Part shown: positions 1 through 11,246 of the stretch, in pieces
Layout of the letters: each line of letters starts with the position of its first letter
Numbering within the stretch: position 1 is the first letter of the stretch
Origin: Shinisaurus crocodilurus
Taxonomy: Eukaryota > Chordata > Lepidosauria > Squamata > Shinisauridae
Assembly (NCBI GenBank): GCA_021292165.1
Contig: CM037877.1
Span: forward strand, 7,183,980-7,247,979
DNA: 64,000 nt
Direction: 5' to 3'
Translations under genes and position numbers: made by a program
Notes under the pieces: model-generated
Databases searched by the model: none
What the model saw: the letters and a program-made list of their open reading frames with translations, nothing else
Told to the model about the DNA's origin: nothing

Positions 1-1216
1 CCTCTATTTTTCATTCATACCTTCCCACCCAACTGGAGCATTTTCCCTCCCACCATTAGCAGCAGAGCAGCTGCCAAGTATATCGAGGTGCTTCGGCACG
101 GATTAAACTTCGCCGAAAGGTCAAGGAAAGGCCAGCGCAGAGGACCACTGCTGGCCATCCGGGCCTTCCTGGAAGGCGGGGTTGGGTGGCTTAGAACACA
201 GCCTGCTCTGCGCAAAGGCCATTAGGGAACCCACAATCCTCCCCTCCGTTCCTCCCCCCCCCGCCCTATCTCACAAAAATCCTGTCTGTTAAGAGGTCTT
301 CCTTAGAAGGAGGGGGAAGAAGTAAGCGAAGTACAAATTATTCCTTCTTAATCCTTTTCTGCGGGGGGAGGCTAGCAGGCTTTGAATACCTGAGGTGGCG
401 TCTTGCTCCTGTGAGTGTAGACCAGGACACGGAACGCCTGCATGCGCTGAAGCTGCCCCGGCCAGGGTACTGGGGGGGGGGGGAGGAGCAATTTTCCATC
501 CTGCACCTGGGTCAGCCTGTGGGTTGTTTGCCTGTCCCGCACCTTCACCCGCCTTCACTCACTTTGTGTGCTATGCACACCGCCCCACCCCCAATTGGGA
601 GGGCGAGCGGCATACTAAGTAAGGGAAGCCCCCCTGTTATCTCCAATCTGTGATTGGAGATAACAGCGGAGATTCCCCTGCATGCCACTTGGCCATCCAA
701 TTGGAGAGAACAGCAGGGATTCCTCTCCCCACCTCCTCCCCAAGCCCCAAGGGCTGGAGGCTCCCTATCCTCGGTCTAAGGCCAAAGACAAAGCCAGCGT
801 CACAGTCTTACAGTGGTGTACTTAGCTAATTTTAAACTCTGGGCTTAATGGTCACTTATGGGGTCACTGGTCATTATATGCTAAAGTGTATTAGTTCATT
901 TACTTCAAAATGTGGTAAGTCAGGCCTGCTGCGCTTGAAGACTCTCCTGCTCCTTCTGCTGAAGGAGGCCCTGGATCTCTGTTCTTAAGGCATGCCTTGG
1001 CAACAACACTGCATTGTTATGGACTGTTCCTTCTCTTTACTTTTATCAATAATAAGCCGCTATTAACCAAGCAATTACCCACAGTGATTCAGTTAAAAAG
1101 GTGTTAAAACATGGCAATTTGGCAGTCTTTTCCCTCTGGCCAAGTAATCTTAGAGATCTCGTTTTAGTTTCTCGAGGCCAAAATATTGCATTCTAGAAAG
1201 AAACAAGACTCTACAG

Positions 1217-1353
1217 CAGGGCTTTCTGACCTTGGGTCCCCAGATGTTGCTGGACTACAGCTCCCAGAATCCCTTGCCATTAGCCATGCTGGCTGGGTAT
1301 GCTAGGAGCTGTAGGCCAGCAACATCTGGGGGACCCAAGGTTGGAGAGCCCTG
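1217..1353. mobile_element. Palindromic hAT-like MITE, CAGGGCTCTCC subfamily
   Basis: An inverted repeat with ends CAGGGCT.../...AGCCCTG is flanked by a perfect 8-bp duplication ctctacag (1209-1216, 1354-1361). The arms contain CTTGGGTCCCCAGATGTTGCTGG. The element is related to the commoner CAGTGTTCTCC family, with TTGCTGG in place of TTTTTGG. It has no coding capacity. The 8-bp duplication and CAG...CTG ends are typical of hAT elements. Confidence 0.85.
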
Positions 1354-1390
1354 CTCTACAGGAACTTTGCTAGGACTAGCAGAACACTGT

Positions 1391-1716
1391 GACTGGGTTT
1401 GCACAACACGATAACCCACACTCAAGCACTGTGTGTGGGTTGTCACTGAACTGTGAGTTGTTAAAACGTAGGTTGCCGTGTTGTCTGAACCGAGCCACGC
1501 TAACAAACCATGGTTTGTTAACCAGGATTAACCCATGAAGAGAACCCATGGCTTGCTGTTTGGTTGTGAACTGTGGGTTGTTTGTGGTTAACAAACAATG
1601 GCTTGTTATCATGGCTGGGTTCACACAACACTAATTAACCCACATTTCAACAATAACCCACACTCAACCCATACTCAACCCTCGAGTGTGGGTTATCGTG
1701 TTGTGTGAACCCAGTC
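1391..1716. repeat. Palindromic repeat with GACTGGGTT ends
   Basis: The first about 34 bases are nearly the reverse complement of the last 34 (cacaacacgataacccacac against gtgtgggttatcgtgttgtg). A second inner copy of GGGTTCACACAACAC lies at about 1617-1631. It is AACC/GGTT rich throughout. It looks like a non-autonomous DNA element, but I found no clear target duplication. Confidence 0.6.
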
Positions 1717-1892
1717 AGACTGTCATTGCATTTAACTACGGTACTTAGCACTATATATTTGGATTTATCAGAGGCATCCAACCCAGAAAGAAGATCTGCA
1801 CATGGAAGCAGATCTCTGGGGGTCCATCAGTTGCTGGATGAAGTCCCATGGGCATCAACAACAGGTTGCAGATGCTACCTATCTACTGCAGC

Positions 1893-2335
1893 CTTCCCCA
1901 ATCGGGTATCCTCCAGATGTTCTGGACTATAACATCCATCATCCCCAGACATAGAATCATAGAATCATAGAAAAGTAGAGTTGGAAGGGGCCTACCAGGC
2001 CATCGAGTCCAACCCCCTGCTCAATGCAGGAATCCAGGTCAAAGCATCCCTGACAGATGTCTGTCCAGCTGCACCTTGAATGCCTCCAGAGTGGGAGAGC
2101 CCACCACCTCCCTAGGTAGTTGATTCCATTGTCTTATTGCTCTGACAGTCAGGAAATTTTTCCTGGTGTTTAGGTGGAATCTAGGTTCCTGTAATTTGAG
2201 CCCATTATTCCGTGTCCTGCAAACTGGGATGATCGAGAAGAGATCCTTGCCCTCCTCTGTGTGACATCCCTGTTGGATGGAGATGATGGGAGTTGTAATC
2301 CAGCACATTTGGAAGGTGCCAGGTTGGGGAAGGCT
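1893..2335. mobile_element. Palindromic element (CTCCAGATGT family) split by a CR1 insertion
   Basis: The left arm (ccttccccaatcgggtatcctccagatgt..., 1893-1951) and right arm (gatgatgggagttgtaatccagcac...ggttggggaaggctga, about 2282-2335) are complementary halves of a widespread squamate foldback repeat. A CR1 3' fragment sits between them. CR1 therefore inserted after the palindrome. Confidence 0.7.
1951..2281 (-). mobile_element. CR1 LINE, 3' end fragment
   Basis: Read on the minus strand, this encodes the end of the CR1 reverse-transcriptase protein (KLQEPRFHLNTRKNFLTVRA then IRQWNQLPREVVGSPTLEAF). It ends in the CR1 3' signature, tandem ATTCTATG units. It is 5'-truncated, as most CR1 copies are, and not functional. 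Confidence 0.85.
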
Positions 2336-4219
2336 GATACTGAATTTCTTTCAGCTGCATGCACAGGTATGCGTAGACCCATCCACATTCTGGCGCAACT
2401 AGTGCTGGATCAGGGCAAGGGAGTTTGATTCATTTCTTGATAGAAAGGCAATGTGCCCTGGCATTAATTTTTAACATGCCCACTTATTTCGATATTCTTA
2501 GTATTCAATAACTTTTTACTTGTATTGACACATTAATGACTTATTATTTTCAGGCAACCTGTGGGACTGGATGTCATGTATTGTACAGAGGGGAAGGCGG
2601 TCAAGTGATGGTGTAGAACTGAATTGTGGGTTTTGGTGGGACTTTTGCATTAAGTCTCAAGTCCTGCTTTGCCGAGACCCTAAGCGAGATCTCTTCACGT
2701 CCCTGACTTGCTCCTTATTTGCACTGTTGGACTAGTCAAAAATCAATAAAAACAACCCAATTATTATGCATTTGTGTAGAAAGCATCTTGTTTTCTCTCG
2801 CTAACATGGGGGTAGTTTTTCTGTATCAACAGCATTATGCCTGGTTGTGAAAGGTCTACGTTTCCCTAACGATGTTAAAAGCCTGATCCTTTGAAAAATT
2901 AGTCATACTTATGCCTATTGAAATCAACTTGAAGTCCAGGCTGACCCTTTGCTTTTTTTCCAGAACCACAGCAAAAATGAAGTCTCAGTTTTTCAATGTG
3001 GGTGGACACATCTGATTGCACATGTTACCACAGCTCCTCAAACACCTCTGGGGGGCTGATCAGTGGTGAAGAAGGGGTAAAGTGTCCACCCGCATTGATA
3101 AATCACGAGTCACGAGCACATGTCGAACAATTTGCATCACCACCTCTTACCCAAACTCTGCCTGTGTACCCTGAACCCACATTTCAGACCCTTTTCGGCT
3201 CACGGCGATTTGTTATTTTATTTTCTTATTCTGATCCACTCTTGCGGATCACCCACTTTTTGAAGACATTCAAGTGTGTGACCACCAGTCATGATTTCGT
3301 CATGGCTCAGAGAAATCAGAAGATTGGCACTGAGTTGGGGTTGGGCAAGACAAGGAGGGTGGAAGATCTTCCGAGACGACAAAATGACCCATTTGGCCAT
3401 TTCAGCAGGAAGATAAGGGCTGGGCGCGTGGTGGCGGTGGAGTGTCATGGGCGAATAATAGGAGGCTCGAGAGACGTGAGCTGATGGCAGGAGGTGAATG
3501 AATGACGTTAGAGGAGTCTCCCACACCCCACAGAACAACATTGCATCCAAGACAGTTAACAGCAGCACAAGAGGGAGAAGGAAGTGAGGAGGGGGACGGC
3601 CTACAGAGAATCCAAACACTAGGACCACATGCTCCAACATGCACTTTTAAATCCTGAAGCCAAACCCCTCCATCTCCGGTAAAAGGAACAGACTCTCTCA
3701 GCTCATTCGGTGTCATCTCCTGCCACCATCCAATCTTACCCACCGGCTGCGGTCCTACACCCTGCCAAATAGCTTCTTTTCCCGCTCCACACCCGGCCTC
3801 CATTTTTTGCATCCAGCTTTTCCGTTCCCACCCGCTGCCCCCGATCCAGTTGGGCCCTCCATTCTTCCTTTCCCCCCCACCCCAATGCATAGCAATTTCC
3901 CATTCCATCCAACCAGGATTTGGGATTTTGTCCCAAAGTATCCTGGTGGAGTCAGCGATCCTCTCTGTGTAGCAGGGCATACAGTTCTGAGTATGAGACA
4001 GTGAGAAGGGTGCAGCAGGTGGGGTGGGGGGAGGAGGCAGTGGTGGGTAGGGGGGGGAAAGGTATATCAACAAAGGTAAATTGAGAAAAAAAAATCAGCT
4101 GAGTAAAGTTACAAAAAAAATATAGCAGTTTGAGAGAGAGAAAAAAAACAAACGGTAAAAGTAGTTCAGAGAAAGTTCCTTTCCTGGATGAATCTAATTG
4201 TTTTGTTATCTTTACCCAC

Positions 4220-4363
4220 CAAAGCATTTACTTTGGTTTGTCGCCCGATCCACAAACACTTTCGAGGAGATGACATTACCGAATGGCAGGAACATCTGCA
4301 TCAGCTCTGCGTCCCCAAACTCCTGGGGCAGATGGTAGATAAACAGGTTACAGCCCTCTGGTC
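4220..4363 (-). CDS. CELF4: CELF4 exon: first three quarters of RRM3
   Basis: This 144-bp exon reads (G)[20 protein letters not shown] then [20 protein letters not shown] and TNQSKCF(G). It contains RNP2 (LFIYHL), helix alpha-1 ([13 protein letters not shown]) and the beta-2/3 region of RRM3, including the [20 protein letters not shown] segment that some CELF isoforms lack. The acceptor is cttgcccgcag|GACCAG and the donor TGCTTTG|gtgggt. The rest of RNP1 (FVSF in the family) and the C-terminal tail must lie on the next exon, which is not found in 1-4219. Confidence 0.95.
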
Positions 4364-4598
4364 CTGCGGGCAAGATGAAGGAGAGAGGGAAAAGAGAGGT
4401 CAGGAGCCGATGAATAAAGGAGCATACCGAAGACCGACCGCTCACTCACTCACGGAACATGTTCATCTTATATAAAAAAAGACCTTCCCTGCACACAGTA
4501 CGTTAGCATCTCAGGGAAAAGGGTTCTAGCCTAGCCTTCTCCGTGGCATGCTCATTTTCTGTGTGCAGGGGTGGGTGGTTTGACAAGGCATCACCCCT

Positions 4599-4905
4599 AC
4601 AGGAACATAGGAGTCAGACCCTTGGTCCATCGAGTCCAGTATTGTCAACACTGACTGGAAGCGGCTCTCCAGGGTTTCAGGCAGGATTCCTTCCAAGCCC
4701 TACCTGGAGGCCGGGGATCGAACCCGGGACCTTCTGCATGCAAAGCACGTGCTCTATCGCACCAGGCTCTGGTCCCTCCCTGCAGCACCTGGTATTCCAA
4801 GGCAGTCCACCCATCCAAGTGCTAACCAGGCCCGACCCTGCTTAGCTTCCGAGATCAGATGAGATCGGGCTGTTCAGACAGGCTATTGCTGTAGCTTGAA
4901 GTCAT
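4599..4905 (-). mobile_element. Chimeric SINE: 5S-rRNA-like part followed by a tRNA-like part
   Basis: On the minus strand, 4905-4788 resembles vertebrate 5S rRNA (cccgatctcatctgatctcg, gaagctaagcagggtcgggc, ctggttagcacttggatggg). This covers the internal pol III control region (box A, intermediate element, box C). It is followed directly by a tRNA-like head with a B box (ggttcgatcccc) and the SINE body ending near 4599. The two parts are contiguous and in the same orientation. It could be a composite SINE or a tRNA SINE landing next to a 5S pseudogene. Confidence 0.7.
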
Positions 4906-5029
4906 ACAGACCAGGAGACCCTTTAGCACTTGATTGGGCTGATGTGGCCTTCAATGGTGGCTGATGTGGCCCTCAGTTGCAGCCGTGTCACTTGGCACAT
5001 GCTTGATACCCCGGCATCTCAGACTGGAG

Positions 5030-5110
5030 ATAACGGCGGGGGTCCCCACTGCTGACGTGAGCCAGCAGTGGAATCCTTGCCGTTATCTCCTATCTGAGAT
5101 CAGAGATAGC
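5030..5110. repeat. Short imperfect palindrome
   Basis: ggagataacggcggggg... pairs with ...ccgttatctcc around a CAGCAGTGG-type centre. A similar motif (ctgttatctccaatc/gattggagataacag) occurs at 627-667, so this is probably a degenerate foldback element. Confidence 0.4.
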
Positions 5111-5683
5111 AGTGGGGGGATGGATGCACTCTGAGGATATTCCTCCAGGGGTGGGGCTTAGAGACTAAGACCCACCCCCGGAGGGACCCCCCCGAGGCTC
5201 CCCATGCTAGATTGGGGTGCCCAGCCAGTCCAGTCCAAGCCTGCAGCCCAGAGGCTCTGCACGCCTGCTCCAGACCAAGAGCAGTATGGCCAATGATGGA
5301 GATGATGGGAGCTGTAGTCCGACACATTTGGAGTGCACCAGGTTGGGGAGGCTAATCTATGCAGTCCAGGCTACTGTTGTGTTCCCAGGAAGCCCATACA
5401 TTGCCTCTGATCCCGGGGGCAGCAGTGGGCAGCCATTATGACTGTAGCCATTGGCGGGAAGTAGACTTCCTCTCTATTTCCCGTCAAGTTTTTCAACAGC
5501 TGAACAAACTAACCTGGTTACATTTTAAAGGGAAGCGTCAATATAGGTTCCTGCGCTTGCATCTTTATAATGCATTTTTAACAATTGTGCGTGCCACGCT
5601 TGGAATCCCTGGTGACAGGGTGGGCTAGGAATTTGAATGAAGAAACGGATAGAGAAATAAGGCCTTCCGCTGTTAAGTTTAAC

Positions 5684-5781
5684 AGTGAGTTAAACTGTCC
5701 AGATGTATTGCGGAACCTGACTTTTGCCTTCCTTAAGGCAAAAGTCAGGTTCCACAACATATACGGACAGTTTAACTCACT
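5684..5781. repeat. Hairpin-forming short palindrome
   Basis: Two arms of about 49 bp are almost complementary (agtgagttaaactgtcc... and ...ggacagtttaactcact; the central ggaacctgacttttgcctt is fully complementary to aaggcaaaagtcaggttcc). There is practically no loop. Transcribed as part of the intron it would fold into a pre-miRNA-sized hairpin. It is most simply a foldback MITE. Confidence 0.65.
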
Positions 5782-6596
5782 TTTCTAATTACTTTTGAGT
5801 GCAGAATCTGATGCAGAACTTTGCATTAAAAACAAAAAAACCGAAACCTAACTCTATTTCCCTAATGCCCTATTTGGAAGTCATCATGACAATCCAGGAG
5901 AGCAAGGGTTAATTCTTCCTCGCTGTGGGGGGAGGGGAAGGAACAGGGGTGTACCATGTAGAAGAGAAGGATTTTTAATGTTCTCGCTTTCTTCATCAGG
6001 GCATAATTATAGTGTCATAACATAGCAAATTACAACTTTGCCTTTCCCGTTAGAGAGAGGAGTTCACGAAGGTGCTCCCCCCTTTTTATTGGCCATTACT
6101 CATTCCCCCGGCTGGCAGGGGTAGTTCCGCCGAGTCAGGATTCTGACAGATGCCCATTTAAAGCTCATTAAAATTCCCGGGCTTCTGCGTGATTGAAGGC
6201 ACTTTCTCCCTCCACATTTTCTTTTTGGATTAATAGAAAATGAAGCCCAGATGAAGACTTGCTAAGCACAATTTTCCCCACTACGTTGCTAAAAGGAACA
6301 GCCAGTCCGTTGTATTGCGCGAATTTCCTAGCAGTCACAAGGCTGTGGCAGAGTTTATCCCAACATGGTGGAACAGGGCTGGGTTCAGTGTGCTATGCTA
6401 ATGAAGGAATTAGTGCTTAGCTAAGTGAGTTATAGGATCAGAACACTGAAAGAAGCCAGAAGATCCAAATTCCAGTGCTTCCACAATGTGAGGCATCTTG
6501 CATGTTCACAGGCAGAGTGGCTGACCTACAGAAACCCTACAGAGCAGTAAGGCCCAGATGACGCAAGCAGATGAGTTAGGCCGAGTGTGGGCAGAA

Positions 6597-6695
6597 GTCA
6601 GATCTCCAGATGTTTTGGACTTCAGCTCCCAGAAGCCCATGCCAGTATGGCCAATGCTCAGGAATGCTGGGAGCTGGAAGTCCCAAACATCTGGA
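6597..6695. repeat. Foldback element, CTCCAGATGTTTTGGACT family
   Basis: gatctccagatgttttggacttcagctcccag and its approximate reverse complement ctgggagctggaagtcccaaacatctggaaatc flank a short centre. It belongs to the broad group of squamate palindromes with CCAGATGT/ACATCTGG near the ends. Confidence 0.6.
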
Positions 6696-6954
6696 AATCT
6701 ACTTTCTTTCTTTTTTCTTTTTAATTCCCCCCCCCCAAATAATATACAACAAAAACCATACCAACATACAAATAACAACTACAGTGCCCCCTTCACCATA
6801 CAGGACCAAATAATATTCATCCTCTATATTCCCCTATTACTCAATATATTTTCTGCCCACCACTGAGTTAGAAAATGCATTACAAGGAATCTATATGGGT
6901 TATTGGGGGCGGCGGCGGGGGGGGGGAGATGGCTTTCTTGCTCTCAATGGGCAG

Positions 6955-7199
6955 AATCAGCATTGAAACTACTCTTCCAGGACTCATCTTAATCATTTTA
7001 ATCTTGTAGTTTTTAGCTCTGTTATTGTAATTTGGACTGCTGCTGCTAGCTCTGCTGTTTGTTTTTAATCTGTGGTTTTAAAATTTATATTTATTATATT
7101 GTATTGTATTTTATGGTTTTAACTGTTGTAAACCACCCAGAGAGCTTCGGCTATTGGGCGGTATAAAAATGGTTTAAATAAATAAATAAATAAATAAAT
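6955..7199 (+). mobile_element. L2-type LINE 3' end
   Basis: This carries the characteristic L2 tail (aaccacccagagagcttcgg, ctattgggcggtataaaaat) followed by an (AAAT)n run. No coding part remains. Confidence 0.7.
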
Positions 7200-8073
7200 G
7201 CATGGACTTGGGATGAGCCCATATGTCAAGAAGGAGCAAGCTCAGCCAACGAGTGGAAGAAGAGCTCTGAGTACCCTTTAAAACGAGAGGGTGATGGAGG
7301 GACAGACTGTGGAGCTGTTGGAGATGAAGACAAAAAACTGAGGTTTGAGGATCCCAAAGACATCTGTGGTCAGTGATGTCTCAATTATCAAACTTCTTAA
7401 AATAAAGATTTTTGTGGTCTCTTGGATAGGAGCTATTGGACGAGAACCAGAGGAGTTATTTCAGTGCCAGAGAACCAGCTGGCCGTCATCACTGAGGGTG
7501 GCTTCACACCCATCATGATGTTTTCTACAGGGAAACGACTCCTATGTAGGAAAATGCATACAAACACACTGTCACTTCTGAGAAGTGACATGTTTATTTT
7601 GCCACGTGTGAAACAGCTCCAGGGACCTGAGAACTGCAGGGTGGATGCCTGTTAGAACCATAAGGAAAGCCTGAAGATGAGAATATTTAATGTGGTATAT
7701 GAAGGTTTATTTGAAATGGATTCTTCATCTTCGGCGTGCTTAACAGGTGGGCCCTGTCAATTCCGACAAGTCTCTTAGATGAACCTACCAAACCTGTACT
7801 TTTTGTCCCCTTCCATAGTTTTTAGCCTCACCTCCTCCCCCCGCCCCTGTTTCTCTGCTGACCTCTGGCGTAGTCCTCTTATGCTGTGACATACGACTAT
7901 CCATGAGCACCACGGTGCTTGCTTACAGGGGCTATCCATTTTCTACAGTGCACATGTATGGCATTACAAGGAAGTGTTGCGGGGGGGGGGGCAGGATTGG
8001 CAGCTGGCAATCCATTATTTTTGGAGCTATGGAAAGATCAGCCTGTGGTCGATGCAGTATCCCAAAGACTCAC

Positions 8074-8154
8074 CTTCTCTCTGTTGCTGTGGGATCATGG
8101 GAGGCGGCTGTGGGAAGGCTTGGCTTATCTGGCCATATGCAGCAGGGTAAGCAG
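8074..8154 (-). CDS. CELF4: CELF4 exon: last linker exon before RRM3
   Basis: This 81-bp exon reads (A)[20 protein letters not shown] then PQQQRE(G). It is the end of the linker just upstream of RRM3 and is phase 1 on both sides. The acceptor follows an unusually long pyrimidine tract of about 45 bases ending ccccctatag|CTGCTTACC. The donor is GAGAAG|gtgagt. The joined protein reads [15 protein letters not shown]. Mammalian CELF4, as I remember it, has [17 protein letters not shown], so a Gly-Pro pair seems absent, consistent with a shifted acceptor. The [20 protein letters not shown] junction is strongly conserved in the family. Confidence 0.94.
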
Positions 8155-9427
8155 CTATAGGGGGAAAGAGGGGGGAGAAAAGAAAGAAGGAAAGATTTCA
8201 GGATCATGGCAGAACCAGAAAGTCACCCTGATAACGACCCCAACCAAGAATTAAATTTCATTAGGCCTTGCAACATGAGCCCAGGGAAAACTCAAATTCT
8301 GGAAAGCCGGATGACCTTTTAGTCGCCGCTGCTGTGCAGTAGCTCTTAGTGCTCTTTGGACATAGGTCCAGTGTGCAGCTGCGTGCACACTGTTGGGTTA
8401 CACAAGTCCGAATGTATGAACTGACTCCGTGGGAAAGCCGCCACGTTCGATGTGGTGTAGAATTTCTTTTGTGGTGCTTCAGGTATGACCACGGCTCACT
8501 CACACATGCAACTTGCAAGTCGATGATGCCATCGCTAAGGAGATCGGGACCCACGGGTAAACCTCCGGTGATTTGCAGTAGATAGACAAGAGTTCCTGAC
8601 TCCCAATAGTTTAGCAACTGCAACAAACCAAAAGGCTTTCTCCCACCCACTCCCTAAATTAGGCTGCTCTAATGAAGAAATCTTGGGGAGGGAAACCAGG
8701 CGTGTGGATCTTCACGTGTGGAAAGACTGTGAGCTCCGTTCTGGTAGTGAGAACAAATTCTTGGGCTGAGCATGTGCACTTGGGTAATTAATTCTAAGTC
8801 TACAGACACCTCCCCCCAAGCCACCATTTTGTATCTAGCTGGTGGACCTTGAGGGTCTAGTAGAAATATCCTCAATGTAGATCTGCCAAGCCCGATGTTT
8901 GCACACTCCTGCTGTAGTCTCTGTACCCACTTGTGGACCACATCATGAATGGGAAAGCCACAACTCATCTGCACGGTCCCAGGCGGGCAGCATCGAAGGC
9001 TCAGTGAATGGCCCGTGAGGACTACTCCGTGCCATAACTTTGTTGGAGCCAAGCCGGTGTGGATCTAATCAGTGCCTTGATGGGGCCCGGTTGGGAGCTC
9101 CATTCAAGCCTCTCTAAGCTTTCTAAAAGGAAGTGCGTGAGCATAATAAATAACACAAGAGAAATATGAGACTCGTTGAGCTCCTAGTGGACCTGCCATA
9201 CATGGCTGGTGGGCTGAATTCAGCGTCAGGGAACATATGTTGTGCCGGCTTAGCCTACACTCTGAAACAAACTGCACACAATGCTTTTGTACGTTTAAAT
9301 CTTATATATGCTGGCTGTTGCCAACACATTGCCTCTTTCCTCTGATCCTCTGTCCCCCCCTGAGCCTGTGATTTGGCTAAGGCACTGGTGGGAGATGAGA
9401 AGCCAAGGAACATGGTTCAGTTTAATG

Positions 9428-9543
9428 TGGTGTTCTCCAACCTTGGGTCCCCAGATGTTTTTGGCCTACAACTCCCAGCTACGCTGGGCATGCTGGGAGT
9501 TGTAGGCCAAAAACATCTGGGGACCCAAGGTCGGAGAACACTG
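9428..9543. mobile_element. Palindromic hAT-like MITE, CAGTGTTCTCC family
   Basis: A near-perfect palindrome has TGGTGTTCTCCAACC at the left and ...GGAGAACACTG at the right. It is flanked by a perfect 8-bp duplication gtttaatg (9420-9427, 9544-9551). Arms carry CTTGGGTCCCCAGATGTTT and CTACAACTCCCAGC. It is non-coding. Confidence 0.88.
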
Positions 9544-9768
9544 GTTTAATGTATCAATGGTCTTTAATTTAGCCCTCCACACCTTCCCGAAAGATGCCAC
9601 AAGACAATGGCCGAAGTGTTCAAGCCCAAGTTACCCAACAGCAGGAGAGATCAGTACCATGTGGTGAGCAGTTTTAAGGCTCACTCCATTACAAACCAAA
9701 TACAGAATTAGGATTCCGCTGGAGCCTAGCAAATCTGCATCCCCAGCAGTTAATTAAAGGCACCAAGT

Positions 9769-10164
9769 CAGTGGTTCCTAACCTTTTCGGTGTCACACCT
9801 CCCTTGTGAAAAATCTTATGACCCACGCCTCCCATCATGTGTTAACGGCCCAAAATTTAGGCTTAGGCAGGACGCGTTTGCATTTTTTTAGTTTATGCTC
9901 TGTCTCTGGACTAAAAAAAAAAAAGCATATATGGGTGGTATAAAAATGAAATAAATAAATAAATAAATAAATAAATATTCAATTAAATGAACGGCGTAGG
10001 TCCCAAGATTAGTAGAAAGAAATAAGGTTGGGCCAACCGCCAAGCTGCACTGCTATGTACTTGTAAAATAAACAATTTATAGTTGAGGGGTTACTCACAC
10101 ACCTCCCCTGGAGTCAGTCCAAACCTCCCCTGGGGAGGCGTACCCCACAGGTTAAGAACCCCTG
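9769..10164. mobile_element. hAT-like DNA transposon, non-autonomous
   Basis: The ends are CAGTGGTTCCTAACCTT and AGGTTAAGAACCCCTG. The flanking 8-bp duplication is caccaagt/cactaagt (7 of 8). The interior has an (AAAT)n run and no transposase reading frame. Confidence 0.75.
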
Positions 10165-10307
10165 CACTAAGTGTTAGAATCCATGACCCATCTGCCAAAC
10201 CTCATAAGCAATAATGGACAGGAACGAAAGCCCAGCAAATGACGCCTTTCGTGGTGAATGAAGTTTAAGGTCCCAGATCCAGGGTGAAACAAGGGAATAC
10301 TTAACAA

Positions 10308-10505
10308 GGAGCGCCTCCAGCAACATCAAGTAGGCCGCTCAACAAGATCTGCCACGGACGGCCTTCTCCTTATCCCATCAGCCAGAGCAGCCAGGCTGGT
10401 GGGGACTAGGAAGAGGGCCTTCTCTGTGGCGGCCCCCAAGTTATGGAACTCCCTCCTTAGTGACCTTCGCCATGTCCCCTCCGTGATGAGCTTTTTGCAG
10501 ATATA
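10308..10505 (+). mobile_element. L2 LINE ORF2 fragment
   Basis: This is about 85% like the 3' part of the L2 copy at 43313-43500 (gcgcctccagcaacatcaag, ggccttctccttatcccatc, gttatggaactccctcc). It derives from the C-terminal end of the L2 reverse-transcriptase protein and is a dead fragment. Confidence 0.75.
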
Positions 10506-10917
10506 TGCTTCAACAAAAAATTCTGAAAGCATGTGGTGAATTGTTTTAAAGATAAAAGGTTCAGATGAAATGTTCCTATTTTTATACTTGAAGTGTAAAA
10601 TTGCATACCTTCTTATTTTGCATAACTGATGCTGCTAATTAAGAAAAGGGGTCGGGAATGGCACGGGGCCCTCAAGCCCTGCCATCTGGGCACCTTACCT
10701 GATGGCTTCAGACAGTCTATAAGATATTAATGTATTATTTCAAGCCTAACTTCACTCCATAAGGTCTAGAAGAAACTTGTGCTTTAAAAAAAAAAAAAGG
10801 GGAGAGAGCTAAGGTTCTAAGGAAGCTGTGTTCAATACTAGATTCCACACTTTTTTTGGTGCTTGCCGAATATTGTGAGATGCCCACAAAATCAATGGGG
10901 AATTGACGCAGTTGAAT

Positions 10918-11160
10918 ACATTTATTTATTACATTTATACCCCGCCTTTTTTCCTGCAAGGAACTCAAGGCGGCTTACATAATCCTCCTCCTCCTCCTCT
11001 CCATTTTATCCTCACAACAACCCTGTGAGGTAGGTTAGGCAGGCTGAGAGTCAGCGACTGGCCCAAAGTCACCCAGTGAGTTTCATGGCCGAGCGGGGAC
11101 TAGAACCCGGATCTCCTGAGTCCCCAGTCCCAACACTCTCACCACTACGCCACACTGGCT
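10918..11160 (-). mobile_element. Sauria SINE
   Basis: On the minus strand this has a tRNA-like head (agccagtgtggcgtagtggt, gagagtgttgggactggg) with a B box (ccgggttctagtccccgc). It has the family body (ctgggtgactttgggccagt; cctcacagggttgttgtgag) and a Bov-B-like tail ending in A/T-rich repeats. The family is squamate-specific, which supports the assignment of the window. Confidence 0.88.
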
Positions 11161-11246
11161 AAAAAGGACTTCCATTTCAAATGAGGAATGCTCTAATTGT
11201 TTTTAAAAAGTAATTATATTTTAACTGCTTTTTTTCTTAAAAACTT

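Larger units (their letters stand above)
1..4219 (-). other. CELF4: CELF4 intron, 5' part (runs off the left edge)
   Basis: This starts with the gtgggt donor at 4219 and has no acceptor in view. I searched for the family's last coding exon (FVSFDNPASAQ... KRPKDANRPY) and did not find it. Contents are palindromic elements (1217-1353, 1391-1716), a palindrome split by a CR1 copy (1893-2335), and otherwise unique-looking sequence in 2.4-4.2 kb with purine-rich and T-rich runs near 4.0-4.15 kb. Confidence 0.75.
4364..8073 (-). other. CELF4: CELF4 intron (3.7 kb)
   Basis: This intron holds a joined 5S-like and tRNA-like SINE on the minus strand (4599-4905), palindromes at 5030-5110 and 5684-5781, a degenerate palindromic element at 6597-6695 and an L2 3' end (6955-7199). 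The stretch 5.8-6.5 kb looks unique. No exon is seen. Confidence 0.8.

Noticed and set aside
3402..4073. 223-residue open frame on the minus strand
   Set aside because: The predicted protein is low-complexity Pro/Ser/Gly-Trp sequence from C- and G-rich intronic DNA. There are no motifs and no splice or promoter context.
1..4219. CELF4 terminal exon
   Set aside because: I read the minus strand for the RRM3 end and KRPKDANRPY-type C-terminus and found neither; the exon must be off the left edge.
4788..4905. Possible functional 5S rRNA gene on the minus strand
   Set aside because: The sequence has several substitutions and a disrupted 3' third, lies in an intron and is joined to a SINE. A 5S-derived repeat or pseudogene is more likely.
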